47,845 nt of DNA from Candidatus Acidiferrales bacterium (GCA_035515795.1 DATJAY010000029.1:1-47845); one strand, 5' to 3'. Positions 26,278-34,579 are shown, counted from the stretch's first letter. The notes: generated by a model from the letters alone, not told the origin. Made by a program: numbers and translations.

Positions 26278-27735
26278 CTACCTCACGTTAACTATTATTT
26301 CTTTCAGTGGTGACGGTAGAACTTTTGTGAGAATGGGTTTGTCCTCTTCCGTTATTCCTTTCATCAGATAGAATGTTGTGGCATAAACTGCTACAGCGAT
26401 CGGTATCTGAAGTAACACAGACGTACCCATTGTGAAATATAAGACTATTGCCATCGGTATGCATGACAAGGCTGGTTTCAGAAAGACCTTCGATAAATAG
26501 AGTGTATAGTGGAGTCTTCTCAGGTAAAGAAAAGAAGCGGAAAACAGCAAAGCTTCCACCATGACCAATGACAGGGCTGGCACAAACAGTCCAAACTTGG
26601 GAATCAAAAGATAATTCGTCATGGCAACGGCAATTCCTGTCGGGATGGTGACGTGCATCGCAAATCGCTGCTTGTTTATTGCAGGGAAAAAAGTGAATAG
26701 TATATAGTTGCCATAGCTGATCATGGTCGATATGATAAGCATCTGTAATGCAGGGATAGTTGGGAGAAACGCCACCGTATATATCGCCACGATCAATTTC
26801 TTTGCCGTCAGGATCGTCCCAACTGCCAAGGGGATTGAGACTATGAACATATATCTAACGGAAATATTCAGCACCGATTCAAGTTTTTCTTTGTCTGAAT
26901 TGTGCAGTTCGGCAAAGAATGGGTAAATCACCTGGGTAAAACTCATGGGGATCACGGTTAATATCATTATTAACTTGAGGGCTGCGTTGTAATACCCTGC
27001 AACAGCATTTCCACCCATATATTTTAACAGCGCAGTGGTCACATAAAAATACAGTACGATCCCTAATGAACCTATTGCAACCGGATATCCTTCCCGCAAC
27101 AAATATCTCCATAATTTCCGTGAAGGGCCAAGGATGACCGCGTTAAGGTACTTTTTCGAGAGGTATACGGTGAGCGCGAGTATCAAGAAAGTGACGAGTG
27201 CGCTGCCAACCATCAGTCCGAACAATCCATAACCCAAAATCAATAGCAGAATTACCGCGACCGACGTAGAAAAATCTGTCGCAATCGTGACCACCGAAAT
27301 GAGTTTCATCATCCTGTGCGCCTGAAATGCCCCGGTGAAGACGGTGATCAGCGACGTTGCTCCGGTGATGAAAATGCTGAAAATTACTGCCCAGTTTGTG
27401 AGTCGATCGAAGTGCGAAAAGTATGTTGCACCAGCGATTATTATCGAGGTGCCCCCGAATAACAGAAGTTTCAAATGGAGCGCGCCCGAAACGTACTCGG
27501 ATGTCTTACTCTTATCTGCTGCAATGTCTCGTGTCAATATCTGTCCTAATCCCATGTCGAAGAAAATCGAGAACATCGCGACAAAATAAGTGGCAAACGT
27601 ATAAATTCCGAAGGTCTCTACTCCCAAATAAATTGCGATGTACTTCAGTCGAATGAGCCCAAGGATCAGGCTGATTACCTTTGCAGCGAAAATAGCCGCC
27701 GTATCGAACGTTATTTTTTTTGCTTGTGATGGCAC
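26278..27735 (-). CDS. oligosaccharide flippase / polysaccharide biosynthesis protein (Wzx-like, MOP superfamily)
   Basis: This 485-residue integral membrane protein has about 14 helices and belongs to the MOP exporter superfamily. It begins with ITFDTAAIFAAKVISLILGL and RLKYIAIYLGVETFGIYTFA, the TM1-TM2 pattern of Wzx flippases. It then has FFDMGLGQILTRDIAADKSK, a basic loop with the R-D pattern common in Wzx. It should flip lipid-linked glycan units across the inner membrane. The neighbouring GTs would assemble that unit. Its position in the middle of the cluster agrees with a Wzx-dependent pathway, although no Wzy polymerase or O-antigen ligase is visible here. Confidence 0.9.
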   Translation of the reverse strand: MPSQAKKITFDTAAIFAAKVISLILGLIRLKYIAIYLGVETFGIYTFATYFVAMFSIFFDMGLGQILTRDIAADKSKTSEYVSGALHLKLLLFGGTSIIIAGATYFSHFDRLTNWAVIFSIFITGATSLITVFTGAFQAHRMMKLISVVTIATDFSTSVAVILLLILGYGLFGLMVGSALVTFLILALTVYLSKKYLNAVILGPSRKLWRYLLREGYPVAIGSLGIVLYFYVTTALLKYMGGNAVAGYYNAALKLIMILTVIPMSFTQVIYPFFAELHNSDKEKLESVLNISVRYMFIVSIPLAVGTILTAKKLIVAIYTVAFLPTIPALQMLIISTMISYGNYILFTFFPAINKQRFAMHVTIPTGIAVAMTNYLLIPKFGLFVPALSLVMVEALLFSASFLYLRRLHYTLYLSKVFLKPALSCIPMAIVLYFTMGTSVLLQIPIAVAVYATTFYLMKGITEEDKPILTKVLPSPLKEIIVNVR

Positions 27736-27772
27736 AGTAGTTTTGGTAATTAAATTGCTTTTTCTGTTGTTG

Positions 27773-28537
27773 CTATTTTACTGCATCAACATAGAGGCTC
27801 TCGTGTTTTCGCTCCGGCGAATCGATGCAAATGTCCGGAAGAATTGATCCGCCAAATTTCTGTTCCTGTACACTTGAGAAGCCATGTTTCTTCAAGATGA
27901 ATGAGAGCGTCTCGAAGTCGTAGGCAAACTTGTGTTGACCCCATTGACGAAAGACGAAGTTAATTAATTCCATACGGGTATTATACGCGAATCCCATTCC
28001 GGCTTCGGAATGGTTTTCGCCTAACACTCTCATCTTTTGAAGCTCATCCCAGTCACCCCGACAATATGCCCGCAAGTACGCGCCCGCGTCAGGAACGATA
28101 ATTCGTATTACTCCTCCTGGTTGTAGCACCCTGCGACATTCGGCAAGGAAATGAGGGACTTCGTCCTGATAGTCCAGGTGCTCAAAAAAATGTTCAGCGA
28201 ATATTCCTCTCGCTGAACCATCCTGAAATGGAAGGCTTTTTCGGCAGTCGTAAACACAGTTGACATTCGCGCCGGGAACAGCATCCACGTTGATCCACCC
28301 AGGTCTTCCTTGTGGCCCGCAACCCAAATTGACAAGCAGATCCTTTGAGTTAGCGAAACGCTTCCTGACATTCTTCTTTGATATTTTCAGCCATGTCAGA
28401 CGCAGTTCGAATGGTACGTTTCGAAGAATATGCCGAGGGATGACGGAATAGAAAAGCTTCTTTATTTTTCCCCGAGGGTTTTCTATAGCGTTGTCGTAAG
28501 ATCTGATAAGTGTATCTTGGGTCGCATCGCCTTTCAT
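27773..28537 (-). CDS. SAM-dependent methyltransferase, glycan cluster
   Basis: This 254-residue class I methyltransferase shows LLVNLGCGPQGRPGWINVDA as motif I and loop (about 67-86). AEHFFEHLDYQDEVPHFLAE and RVLQPGGVIRIIVPDAGAYL follow as motifs for the post-Rossmann strands. L-G-C-G-x-x-x-x-x-G-W-x-N-V-D is the form typical of methyltransferases in polysaccharide operons. The C-terminal part has FSSVQEQKFGGS and an R-K-H-E-S-L-Y-V-D-A ending. The ATG overlaps the upstream GT2 stop by one base (TAATG), so the two are translationally coupled. Methylation of a sugar or terminal group is the likely role. Confidence 0.87.
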   Translation of the reverse strand: MKGDATQDTLIRSYDNAIENPRGKIKKLFYSVIPRHILRNVPFELRLTWLKISKKNVRKRFANSKDLLVNLGCGPQGRPGWINVDAVPGANVNCVYDCRKSLPFQDGSARGIFAEHFFEHLDYQDEVPHFLAECRRVLQPGGVIRIIVPDAGAYLRAYCRGDWDELQKMRVLGENHSEAGMGFAYNTRMELINFVFRQWGQHKFAYDFETLSFILKKHGFSSVQEQKFGGSILPDICIDSPERKHESLYVDAVK

Positions 28538-29448
28538 TATTGTGCCTCTGAAGTTTCTTGATTGTTGAATAGCTTCCGGAAGCTCCCGCCGCGTTCAGCT
28601 GCGATCAGGATGTTCTTTGTTATGTATATCGTCATTAAGAACGGTATTGTCAGCCAATGATACCACTTCGCATATCTTGCCATAAGCCTAAGTTGACTCT
28701 TTAGCTTGTTCCAATTCTTGAACCATGACAGGTTGCCGCCGGAACTTGCGGAGACTTTGTGCCAGATCATCGAAGTTGGAATGTAAGCCAGTCTGTATCC
28801 CGCTCTCGATGCCCTCAGACACCAGTCGACGTCTTCACCATAGATGAAAAAGGTTTCATCAAGTCTCCCGATTTCCTCGATAACCTCCCGCTTAACGAGC
28901 ACACAACAACCTGTAAGATAATCGACGTACTTTGTCGCATCATACTGCCCGATGTCGATCTCCCTGATTCCGATATGTGAAACCCACCCCTTCCAAAATT
29001 CGATCCTTCCCCCGGCGAACCAAATCATTTTTCGAGTAGCCCGGCGGGAGTCGTCTTTGCCATAGTAAAATATTTTTGGTCCGGCCATGCCTATATTTTC
29101 GCCGGTCTCAGTCGCATTAATGAGCTCCGATAAAAAATCAGGATCCACTTCGGTATCGTTGTTCAATAGGAGGACGTAATCCGCTTTATGCTTCATGGCG
29201 TAATCTATGCCCGCATTATTGCCTCCGGCAAATCGGAGATTCTCAGAGTTTGTTATGATCTTGACCCATGGGAAATTTTCCCTGACAGATTCTACGGTCC
29301 CGTCGGAGGACGCATTGTCCACCAGAGTCACAGAAAAGTTCGGATACTTTACCGACTCCACGGATTTAAGACATGCGATGGTGTCTTCTTTGCCGTTCCA
29401 GTTTAAAATTATGATGTGGACCAGCGGATGGGACGAGTTACGCTTGAT
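28537..29448 (-). CDS. GT2 glycosyltransferase with probable non-AUG (ATC) start
   Basis: This GT2 rhamnosyltransferase-like enzyme has TLVDNASSDGT, NLRFAGGNNAGIDYAMKHKA, the metal motif VLLLNNDTEVD, YLTGCCVLVKREVIEEIGRL, FFIYGEDVDWCLRASRAGY and WHKVSASSGG. From the first standard start (GTG 29361) the protein would lack the first beta strand. The same frame upstream encodes it without a stop: LVHIIILNWNGKEDTIACLK, reaching TGA at 29461-29463. No ATG, GTG or TTG occurs in that stretch. A perfect AGGAGG (29461-29456) lies seven bases before ATC 29448 (four before ATA 29451). I therefore extend it to about 303 residues from ATC. A one-base indel in the AAAA run after ATG 29464 is the alternative. 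Confidence 0.8.
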   Translation of the reverse strand: MKRNSSHPLVHIIILNWNGKEDTIACLKSVESVKYPNFSVTLVDNASSDGTVESVRENFPWVKIITNSENLRFAGGNNAGIDYAMKHKADYVLLLNNDTEVDPDFLSELINATETGENIGMAGPKIFYYGKDDSRRATRKMIWFAGGRIEFWKGWVSHIGIREIDIGQYDATKYVDYLTGCCVLVKREVIEEIGRLDETFFIYGEDVDWCLRASRAGYRLAYIPTSMIWHKVSASSGGNLSWFKNWNKLKSQLRLMARYAKWYHWLTIPFLMTIYITKNILIAAERGGSFRKLFNNQETSEAQ

Positions 29449-29455
29449 TATTTTG

Positions 29456-29461
29456 CCTCCT
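29456..29461 (-). promoter_or_regulatory. perfect Shine-Dalgarno AGGAGG deciding the GT2 start
   Basis: AGGAGG on the minus strand at 29461-29456 lies seven bases before the ATC at 29448-29446 and four before ATA 29451-29449. No standard start codon occurs at a suitable distance in the GT2 frame. The ATG at 29464-29462 overlaps the site and reads MRRQNNQA then stop in another frame. Confidence 0.7.
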
Positions 29462-29504
29462 CATAAAAGAATTTAATAAAATCTCCCGGACTTTTCATGA
29501 GAAA

Positions 29505-30374
29505 TTGATTAACGTGCACCAGTTTCTTAATTTTGACGTAATGGAAACCCAGGTCAAGGACCTAAGAATAAATTCAAAGCTGGTCAAGGAGTTGCTGGTA
29601 CGTTTCATAAAAGACGAGACCGAAAAAGTAGGGTTTAAGAAGTTGGTCGTCGGACTCTCCGGAGGCGTCGATTCCGCACTCTCTGCAGCGCTTGCCTCAG
29701 AGGCGATCGGAAAAGAAAATCTGCTCTGCGTAATTCTTCCGCATAAATCTTCATCCAGAGAAAGCGTTGAGGATGCAAAGCTCCTCGCAGATGAATTTTG
29801 CCTGCGGACGGAAATTGTTGACATCACATCTTCCGCCGATGCTTTGATCAGACGCGAACCCGGGATGGCTAATGTTCGTCTCGGAAATATTCTTGCGCGA
29901 ATCCGGATGATCGTTCTGTACGACATTTCTGCGCGCGATAATGCGCTGGTACTCGGCACCAGCAACAAAACGGAATTGCTTCTAGGCTACGGCACGCTCT
30001 TCGGCGACATGGCACACGCCATAAATCCCATAGGTGATTTGTACAAGACACAGGTGTGGCAGCTGGCGAAATATGTCGGCGTGCCGGAGAAGATTGTCAA
30101 AAAGAAACCGACGGCAGACCTGTGGGCCGGCCAGACTGATGAAGGAGAATTAGGATACACGTACCAGGATATTGACAAAGTCCTCTATCTTCTTGTGGAT
30201 CAAAAAATGAGAGCTGACGAGGTGATTGAAGCGGGCCACCCTCCAAAGATGGTGACAGATTTGCAGAAAAGGATAATGCTAAGCCAGTTCAAACGGCGCC
30301 CGCCAATTATCGCAAAGGTCGGTCACAGAACCATAAATGTCGATTTCAGATATCTCAGGGACTGGGGAGCGTAG
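29505..30374 (+). CDS. nadE: ammonia-dependent NAD+ synthetase
   Basis: This enzyme makes NAD+ from deamido-NAD+, ATP and ammonia in the cytoplasm. The PP-loop SGGVDS is at residues 52-57 of the 289-residue frame. VILPHKSSSRESVEDAKLLA, NVRLGNILARIRMIVLYD, VLGTSNKTELLLGYGTLFGD and INPIGDLYKTQVWQLA are family motifs, and the KKKPTADLWAGQTDEGELGY substrate loop is intact. There is no N-terminal glutaminase domain, so it uses free ammonia. The start is uncertain: TTG 29505 gives the longest frame, and ATG 29541 gives METQVKDLRI, closer to usual NadE. It is divergent from the GT2 gene across about 55 bases. Confidence 0.94.
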   Translation: MINVHQFLNFDVMETQVKDLRINSKLVKELLVRFIKDETEKVGFKKLVVGLSGGVDSALSAALASEAIGKENLLCVILPHKSSSRESVEDAKLLADEFCLRTEIVDITSSADALIRREPGMANVRLGNILARIRMIVLYDISARDNALVLGTSNKTELLLGYGTLFGDMAHAINPIGDLYKTQVWQLAKYVGVPEKIVKKKPTADLWAGQTDEGELGYTYQDIDKVLYLLVDQKMRADEVIEAGHPPKMVTDLQKRIMLSQFKRRPPIIAKVGHRTINVDFRYLRDWGA

Positions 30375-30411
30375 TGGCCGTTCCGAAGCTGGAAATGAAA
30401 AATGAACAGTG

Positions 30412-31131
30412 ATGAGTGAAGGGAGACGGGGTATCACAGTGTCCGATCGAACGAGTGCGACCGGCAAACTTTTTGTCGTTGCTACACCCATCGGGAATCT
30501 TTCTGACATAACCGTCCGCGCGATTGAAACACTGAAATTGGTCGATTTAATTGCGGCTGAAGATACTCGGACAAGTTCCGTACTTCTGAAACACTATGGA
30601 ATCTCGCGACCGATGGTGAGTTTTCATAGCCACAGCGGCTCCGGTCGCAGCGGTGAGATCGTAAGGAAAATATTAAGCGGAGCAAACGTAGCTCTGATTA
30701 CCGATGCCGGTACGCCAGGAATTTCAGATCCGGGACACGCGTTAGTGCGCGACGCGATCGAATCCGGAGTGGAAGTTGTGCCGGTACCAGGTGCTTCCGC
30801 ATTTATGACGGCACTGTCGGCGAGCGGATTGAGGACGGACCGTTTTGTCTTCGAAGGTTTTCTTCCGTCTAAGAAAGGGAGACAGACAAAATTGCGTTCG
30901 CTGTCCGCGGAGAGTCGCACGATTATTTTCTACGAGTCTCCGCACAGAATTGAAAAGACAGTCAACGAATTACAGACGTTCCTCGGCGATAGAAAATGTG
31001 TTGTTGGAAGAGAGCTCACAAAAATTCACGAGAGTTTCTATCGCGGCACACTTTCTCAGATCTTGAAATTGATCGGCGAATCCGAGAGGAGAGGCGAGTT
31101 TGTAGTCATCGTGGAAGGCGCCGGGAATTGA
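30412..31131 (+). CDS. rsmI: 16S rRNA (cytidine(1402)-2'-O)-methyltransferase
   Basis: This ~239-residue SAM enzyme is of the tetrapyrrole methylase fold and 2'-O-methylates C1402 in the 16S rRNA decoding centre. Family motifs are GKLFVVATPIGNLSDITVRA, LIAAEDTRTSSVLLKHYGI, ALITDAGTPGISDPGHALVR, VVPVPGASAFMTALSASGL, FVFEGFLPSKKGRQTKL, and IFYESPHRIEKTV near the end with VGRELTKIHESFYRGTL. The protein ends near FVVIVEGAGN, so it lacks the short C-terminal tail of the E. coli enzyme. The start is ATG 30412 or GTG 30409 one codon earlier. The stop overlaps the TTG start of the next gene as TTGA. Confidence 0.95.
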   Translation: MSEGRRGITVSDRTSATGKLFVVATPIGNLSDITVRAIETLKLVDLIAAEDTRTSSVLLKHYGISRPMVSFHSHSGSGRSGEIVRKILSGANVALITDAGTPGISDPGHALVRDAIESGVEVVPVPGASAFMTALSASGLRTDRFVFEGFLPSKKGRQTKLRSLSAESRTIIFYESPHRIEKTVNELQTFLGDRKCVVGRELTKIHESFYRGTLSQILKLIGESERRGEFVVIVEGAGN

Positions 31132-31805
31132 AAAGCCTCATACCGGCAAGAGTCGAAAGCTCATTCAAACAACTCCTTGAACCGCTTGCGAAATGGCTCG
31201 GTGATAAAAACACAAACCCGAACTGGCTTACTACGCTCGGTTTTATCCTCAGCATTTTTGCCGCTTTCGAGATTGCAAACGGAAGACTGGTCACCGGCGG
31301 TGTGCTGGTTTTACTCGATGGCCTGTTCGACATCATAGATGGAGCGGTGGCGCGAAAAACCGGACGCGTCACGAGATTCGGGGCTGTTTATGATTCGACT
31401 ATCGACAGGTATTCCGAAGTCGCGGTATTTTTTGGACTCGGCTTCTTTTTGATCGGACATCATTTTTATTTTACGTCAGTTGCTGCCGTGTTCGCTATCG
31501 GCGGCTCCATCATGGTAAGTTATATTCGGGCCCGGGCCGAGACCCTCGGTTTCAAGGCAAACGTCGGACTGGCGCGTCGCCAGGAACGAGTCGTCATTTT
31601 GGGATTCGGCCTTCTCCTCAATATTTTTGACGACTGGTTTGATAAAATCTTTTCTCCTCTAATTGCCGATCTTTTTGGAAGCAGTTTTGTTCACCCGCCC
31701 TTTGCGGTTGCGGCGGCAACCGTTCTGCTGGCAGTTCTGACGAACGTCACCGCAATCGAAAGACTATATTATGTCTACAAGCAATTCAAAGAAGAAAATC
31801 GTTAA
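31128..31805 (+). CDS. CDP-alcohol phosphatidyltransferase, candidate phosphatidylinositol-phosphate synthase
   Basis: This 225-residue integral membrane enzyme joins a CDP-lipid to an alcohol. The signature D-x2-D-G-x2-A-R-x8-G-x3-D-x3-D is perfect: D68, D71, G72, A75, R76, G85, D89 and D93 (DIIDGAVARKTGRVTRFG then AVYDSTID). Six hydrophobic helices are visible. I chose TTG 31128 because it overlaps the rsmI stop (TTGA) and has GGAAGG upstream; the frame is open further back to 30996 but this would overlap rsmI. The inositol-3-phosphate synthase gene begins 34 bases before its stop, so the acceptor is probably inositol phosphate (phosphatidylinositol phosphate synthase) rather than glycerol phosphate or serine. 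Acceptor identity is inference. Confidence 0.85.
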   Translation: MKSLIPARVESSFKQLLEPLAKWLGDKNTNPNWLTTLGFILSIFAAFEIANGRLVTGGVLVLLDGLFDIIDGAVARKTGRVTRFGAVYDSTIDRYSEVAVFFGLGFFLIGHHFYFTSVAAVFAIGGSIMVSYIRARAETLGFKANVGLARRQERVVILGFGLLLNIFDDWFDKIFSPLIADLFGSSFVHPPFAVAAATVLLAVLTNVTAIERLYYVYKQFKEENR

Positions 31806-33114
31806 GCCGGCCGGCCGGCTCACCGTCTTCTTGCCGGGCGTCGGTGCCGTGGCAACTACTTTCATGGCGGGTGTAGAATTGATCAGAAAAGGCTTGAACC
31901 AGCCGATCGGCTCGCTCGCACAAATGGGCACGATTCGTCTCGGGAAAAGGACAGAAGGTCGGAGCCCGCTGATAAAAGATTTCGTTTCGCTCGCCGGTTT
32001 GAAAGATTTGAAGTTTGCCGGCTGGGACATATCTGGTGGTACGGCATTCGATGCGGCGAAAAAAGCGGGAGTACTTACAGAGGAAGACGTCGGCCGGACA
32101 AAAGATTTCCTGCAGAAGATTGATTTAATGCCGGCCGTTTTTGAGAAGAACTATGTCAAGCGTCTCCATCCTAAAATTGTGAAAGAAGCGAAATCTAAGA
32201 TGGACCTTGCAGAGATGCTGAGAGAAGACATACGAAAGACGATGAGACGACACGGCTCCACGAGAGGAGTGATGGTCTGGTGCGGAAGCACGGAAATTTT
32301 CATAGAAGAGGGGAAGGTGCATCAGACGATATCGGCTTTTGAGAAAGGTTTGGCGAAGAATGATCCAGAAATTGCACCGAGTATGATTTACGCGTACGCA
32401 GCGTTGAAGGAAGGAATCCCTTTTGCGAACGGTGCTCCCAATCTGACGGTCGACATGCCGGCCATGGTCGAGCTTGCTAAGATTCAAAATGTGCCGATTG
32501 CGGGAAAGGACTTCAAGACCGGTCAAACATTGTTGAAGACCGTTCTTGCTCCGATGTTGAAGGCCCGAGCACTCGGCCTGAACGGATGGTTCTCCACTAA
32601 TATTTTGGGAAATCAGGACGGCGAAGTTCTCGACGAGCCCGGCTCATTCAAGACGAAAGAGGTGAGCAAGCTTTCCGCACTCGAATACATTCTGCAGCCC
32701 CGTCTTTATCCGCAGCTTTACTCTGATTTTTATCATAAGGTCAGGATAAATTTCTATCCGCCGCGCGGCGATAACAAAGAGAGCTGGGACAACATCGATA
32801 TTTTCGGATGGCTTGGATACCCGATGCAGATCAAGGTTAATTTTCTTTGCCGTGATTCGATCCTCGCCGCGCCAATTTTGCTCGACCTTGTTCTTTTCAT
32901 GGACCTTGCGCAGCGGGCAGAGCTTTCCGGTATTCAAGAATGGCTGTCGTTTTATTTCAAGAGCCCGATGTGCGCGCCGGAGATTTATCCCGAGCATGAT
33001 TTGTTTATCCAGTTAACGAAGCTCAAAAATTTTCTTCGGTATTTGATGGGAGAGGAATTGATAACACATCTCGGCGTGGAGTATTACGAGGAGAGCAGGG
33101 GCCGCAAGAAGTAG
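31771..33114 (+). CDS. inositol-3-phosphate synthase
   Basis: This 447-residue enzyme of the INO1 family converts glucose-6-phosphate to inositol-3-phosphate with NAD+ as redox cofactor. The Rossmann loop is TVFLPGVGAVATTFMAGVEL at about 18-37, and FAGWDISGGTAFDAAKKAGV follows. Later motifs include PSMIYAYAALKEGIPFANGA, the catalytic region AGKDFKTGQTLLKTVLAPML and GWFSTNILGNQDGEVLDEPG, all intact with Lys and Asp positions of the family. It overlaps the phosphatidyltransferase by 35 bases and is followed five bases later by a sigma factor gene. In Bacteroides, a similar synthase supplies inositol phosphate for inositol lipids; the same role is likely here. Confidence 0.95.
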   Translation: MSTSNSKKKIVKPAGRLTVFLPGVGAVATTFMAGVELIRKGLNQPIGSLAQMGTIRLGKRTEGRSPLIKDFVSLAGLKDLKFAGWDISGGTAFDAAKKAGVLTEEDVGRTKDFLQKIDLMPAVFEKNYVKRLHPKIVKEAKSKMDLAEMLREDIRKTMRRHGSTRGVMVWCGSTEIFIEEGKVHQTISAFEKGLAKNDPEIAPSMIYAYAALKEGIPFANGAPNLTVDMPAMVELAKIQNVPIAGKDFKTGQTLLKTVLAPMLKARALGLNGWFSTNILGNQDGEVLDEPGSFKTKEVSKLSALEYILQPRLYPQLYSDFYHKVRINFYPPRGDNKESWDNIDIFGWLGYPMQIKVNFLCRDSILAAPILLDLVLFMDLAQRAELSGIQEWLSFYFKSPMCAPEIYPEHDLFIQLTKLKNFLRYLMGEELITHLGVEYYEESRGRKK

Positions 33115-33119
33115 GTCAG

Positions 33120-33719
33120 ATGAAGGAAGAAGAACGTCATCGGAGGGCTGAAGAAGACGCCGCTCTCGTGAAACGCGCCATCGGAGGCGATCAAACCGCG
33201 ATAAAGCACCTTATGAGAAGGTACAGAAATCCGGTTGCACAGATCGTCTATAAACTGGTCAGGGACCGCAGCCAGCTCGAAGATCTCACGCAGGAAGTTT
33301 TCATCAAAGCGTTTCAGCATCTCGGCGACTTCGATTATCAGCATCAGTTCGCATCATGGCTGTTTAAGATAACAAACAACCACTGCATCGATTACATCAG
33401 GAGAAAAAAGTTAAGCGTTTATTCCATCGACGACCACGTCAAGACCGAAGACGGCGAGATCGGATATGAAATCCCCGATTCCACCTATGAACCCGACCTG
33501 AATCTGCTGCGAGAGCAGAAGTCCAGGCTCATCCACCAGGCGATAGATTCGCTTCCCCGAAAATACCGAGAGGTGATTGTTTTGAGACATCAGGAGGAGT
33601 TGAGCTACGAAGAAATCGCAAAAAGGACAGGACTCCCCGTAAATACGATAAAAGTTCAGCTATTTCGCGCTCGAGAGATGATGTATAAGTCTCTAAGGGA
33701 CAAAATCAAGCATTATTGA
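33120..33719 (+). CDS. ECF RNA polymerase sigma factor
   Basis: This 199-residue sigma-70 family ECF factor has region 2 with IVYKLVRDRSQLEDLTQEVF and IKAFQHLGDF, then FASWLFKITNNHCIDYIRRK for the -10 recognition helix. A linker precedes region 4, SLPRKYREVIVLRHQEELSY with EEIAKRTGLPVNTIKVQLFR as the -35 helix-turn-helix. Its N-terminus is basic and charged. The gene starts five bases after the inositol synthase stop, so both are likely on one mRNA. No anti-sigma gene lies next to it. The following gene encodes an exported toastrack-like protein and may be a target or sensor. The genes it controls are unknown. Confidence 0.9.
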   Translation: MKEEERHRRAEEDAALVKRAIGGDQTAIKHLMRRYRNPVAQIVYKLVRDRSQLEDLTQEVFIKAFQHLGDFDYQHQFASWLFKITNNHCIDYIRRKKLSVYSIDDHVKTEDGEIGYEIPDSTYEPDLNLLREQKSRLIHQAIDSLPRKYREVIVLRHQEELSYEEIAKRTGLPVNTIKVQLFRAREMMYKSLRDKIKHY

Positions 33720-33754
33720 AACTAATTTTCTTACGTTTCGTAATTGAAAGTGCG

Positions 33755-34579
33755 ATGAAAACTATTCTGGCGACGCTGCTTCTGTTCTCTACTGCATTCT
33801 GTCAAAAGTCATTGAACACGGGAGAGAACCTGGACGGCGTCAAATCTCTGAAAGCGACAATCAGCGCGGGAACCGTCCAGCTGACTCTGAAGAAAGTTGA
33901 CGATCCGTCGAAAGCATTTCGCATATACTGCAGCTACTCCGAAGACGAAAAAGTGCCGACGTTGGACTATGAAGTGGAGGGAACCCAAGGCACGCTTTAT
34001 TTTGCGAACGAGAAGGAGAGTGTTCACTTCCCATGGTTCCACGGTGACAAAGACACTGCGATCGTTGAGCTTGCGAACTCAGTTCCGGTTTCATTGGCAA
34101 TGAATTTCGGCGTGTGCGATGCACACGTTGATCTGGGCGGTATGGAGATTGCTAACGCGACGTTTTCGACGGGCGTGTGCGATTTCAAACTTGATTTTTC
34201 TACGCCGAATCGGATTGAATGTGAAGACCTTCGTATCAAGACCGGAGTCTCGAGCGTCACGGTCAAGAATCTTGCGAATGCTCACGCCAGAAATGTCGAG
34301 TTCAACGGAGGGCTGGGGTCATTGAAAATTGATTTCAGCGGCAAGCTTGAAGACGACTGCTCGGTTCACGTGAAGACCGGACTGGGTTCGGTAGAAATTT
34401 TCATCCCGTCCAAAATCAATACGGTTATCACTGCGCCGGGAAGTTTTCTTAATAGCGTCGACGTATCGGGATTCTATTCGCAGGGGGACGGCGAATATCG
34501 CTCGAACATGGACAAAGGGCCGCAGTTAAGGTTGGATGTGGATTCTGGGCTGGGTTCGGTTACGATAAAAAGTTACTGA
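33755..34579 (+). CDS. exported protein with toastrack/LiaF-like beta repeats
   Basis: This 274-residue protein has a signal peptide over about residues 1-17 (MKTILATLLLFSTAFC, cleaved before QKS). There is no standard lipobox because Phe precedes the Cys. The rest is a run of short beta strands with a recurring G-x-G-S-V/L-x-I pattern: GGLGSLKIDFSG, VKTGLGSVEIFIPSK and SGLGSVTIKSY at the end. This resembles the toastrack domain (LiaF C-terminal/DUF4097 type). Related domains occur in stress-regulated envelope proteins. It follows the ECF sigma factor gene by 35 bases. ATG 33755 gives the signal peptide; TTG 33716 would hide it. It overlaps the convergent GH57 gene by 7 bases. Confidence 0.72.
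   Translation: MKTILATLLLFSTAFCQKSLNTGENLDGVKSLKATISAGTVQLTLKKVDDPSKAFRIYCSYSEDEKVPTLDYEVEGTQGTLYFANEKESVHFPWFHGDKDTAIVELANSVPVSLAMNFGVCDAHVDLGGMEIANATFSTGVCDFKLDFSTPNRIECEDLRIKTGVSSVTVKNLANAHARNVEFNGGLGSLKIDFSGKLEDDCSVHVKTGLGSVEIFIPSKINTVITAPGSFLNSVDVSGFYSQGDGEYRSNMDKGPQLRLDVDSGLGSVTIKSY

Noticed and set aside
30996-31127. Upstream extension of the phosphatidyltransferase frame inside rsmI
   Set aside because: It runs through rsmI in another frame and does not resemble the family; TTG 31128 overlaps the rsmI stop and has a ribosome site.
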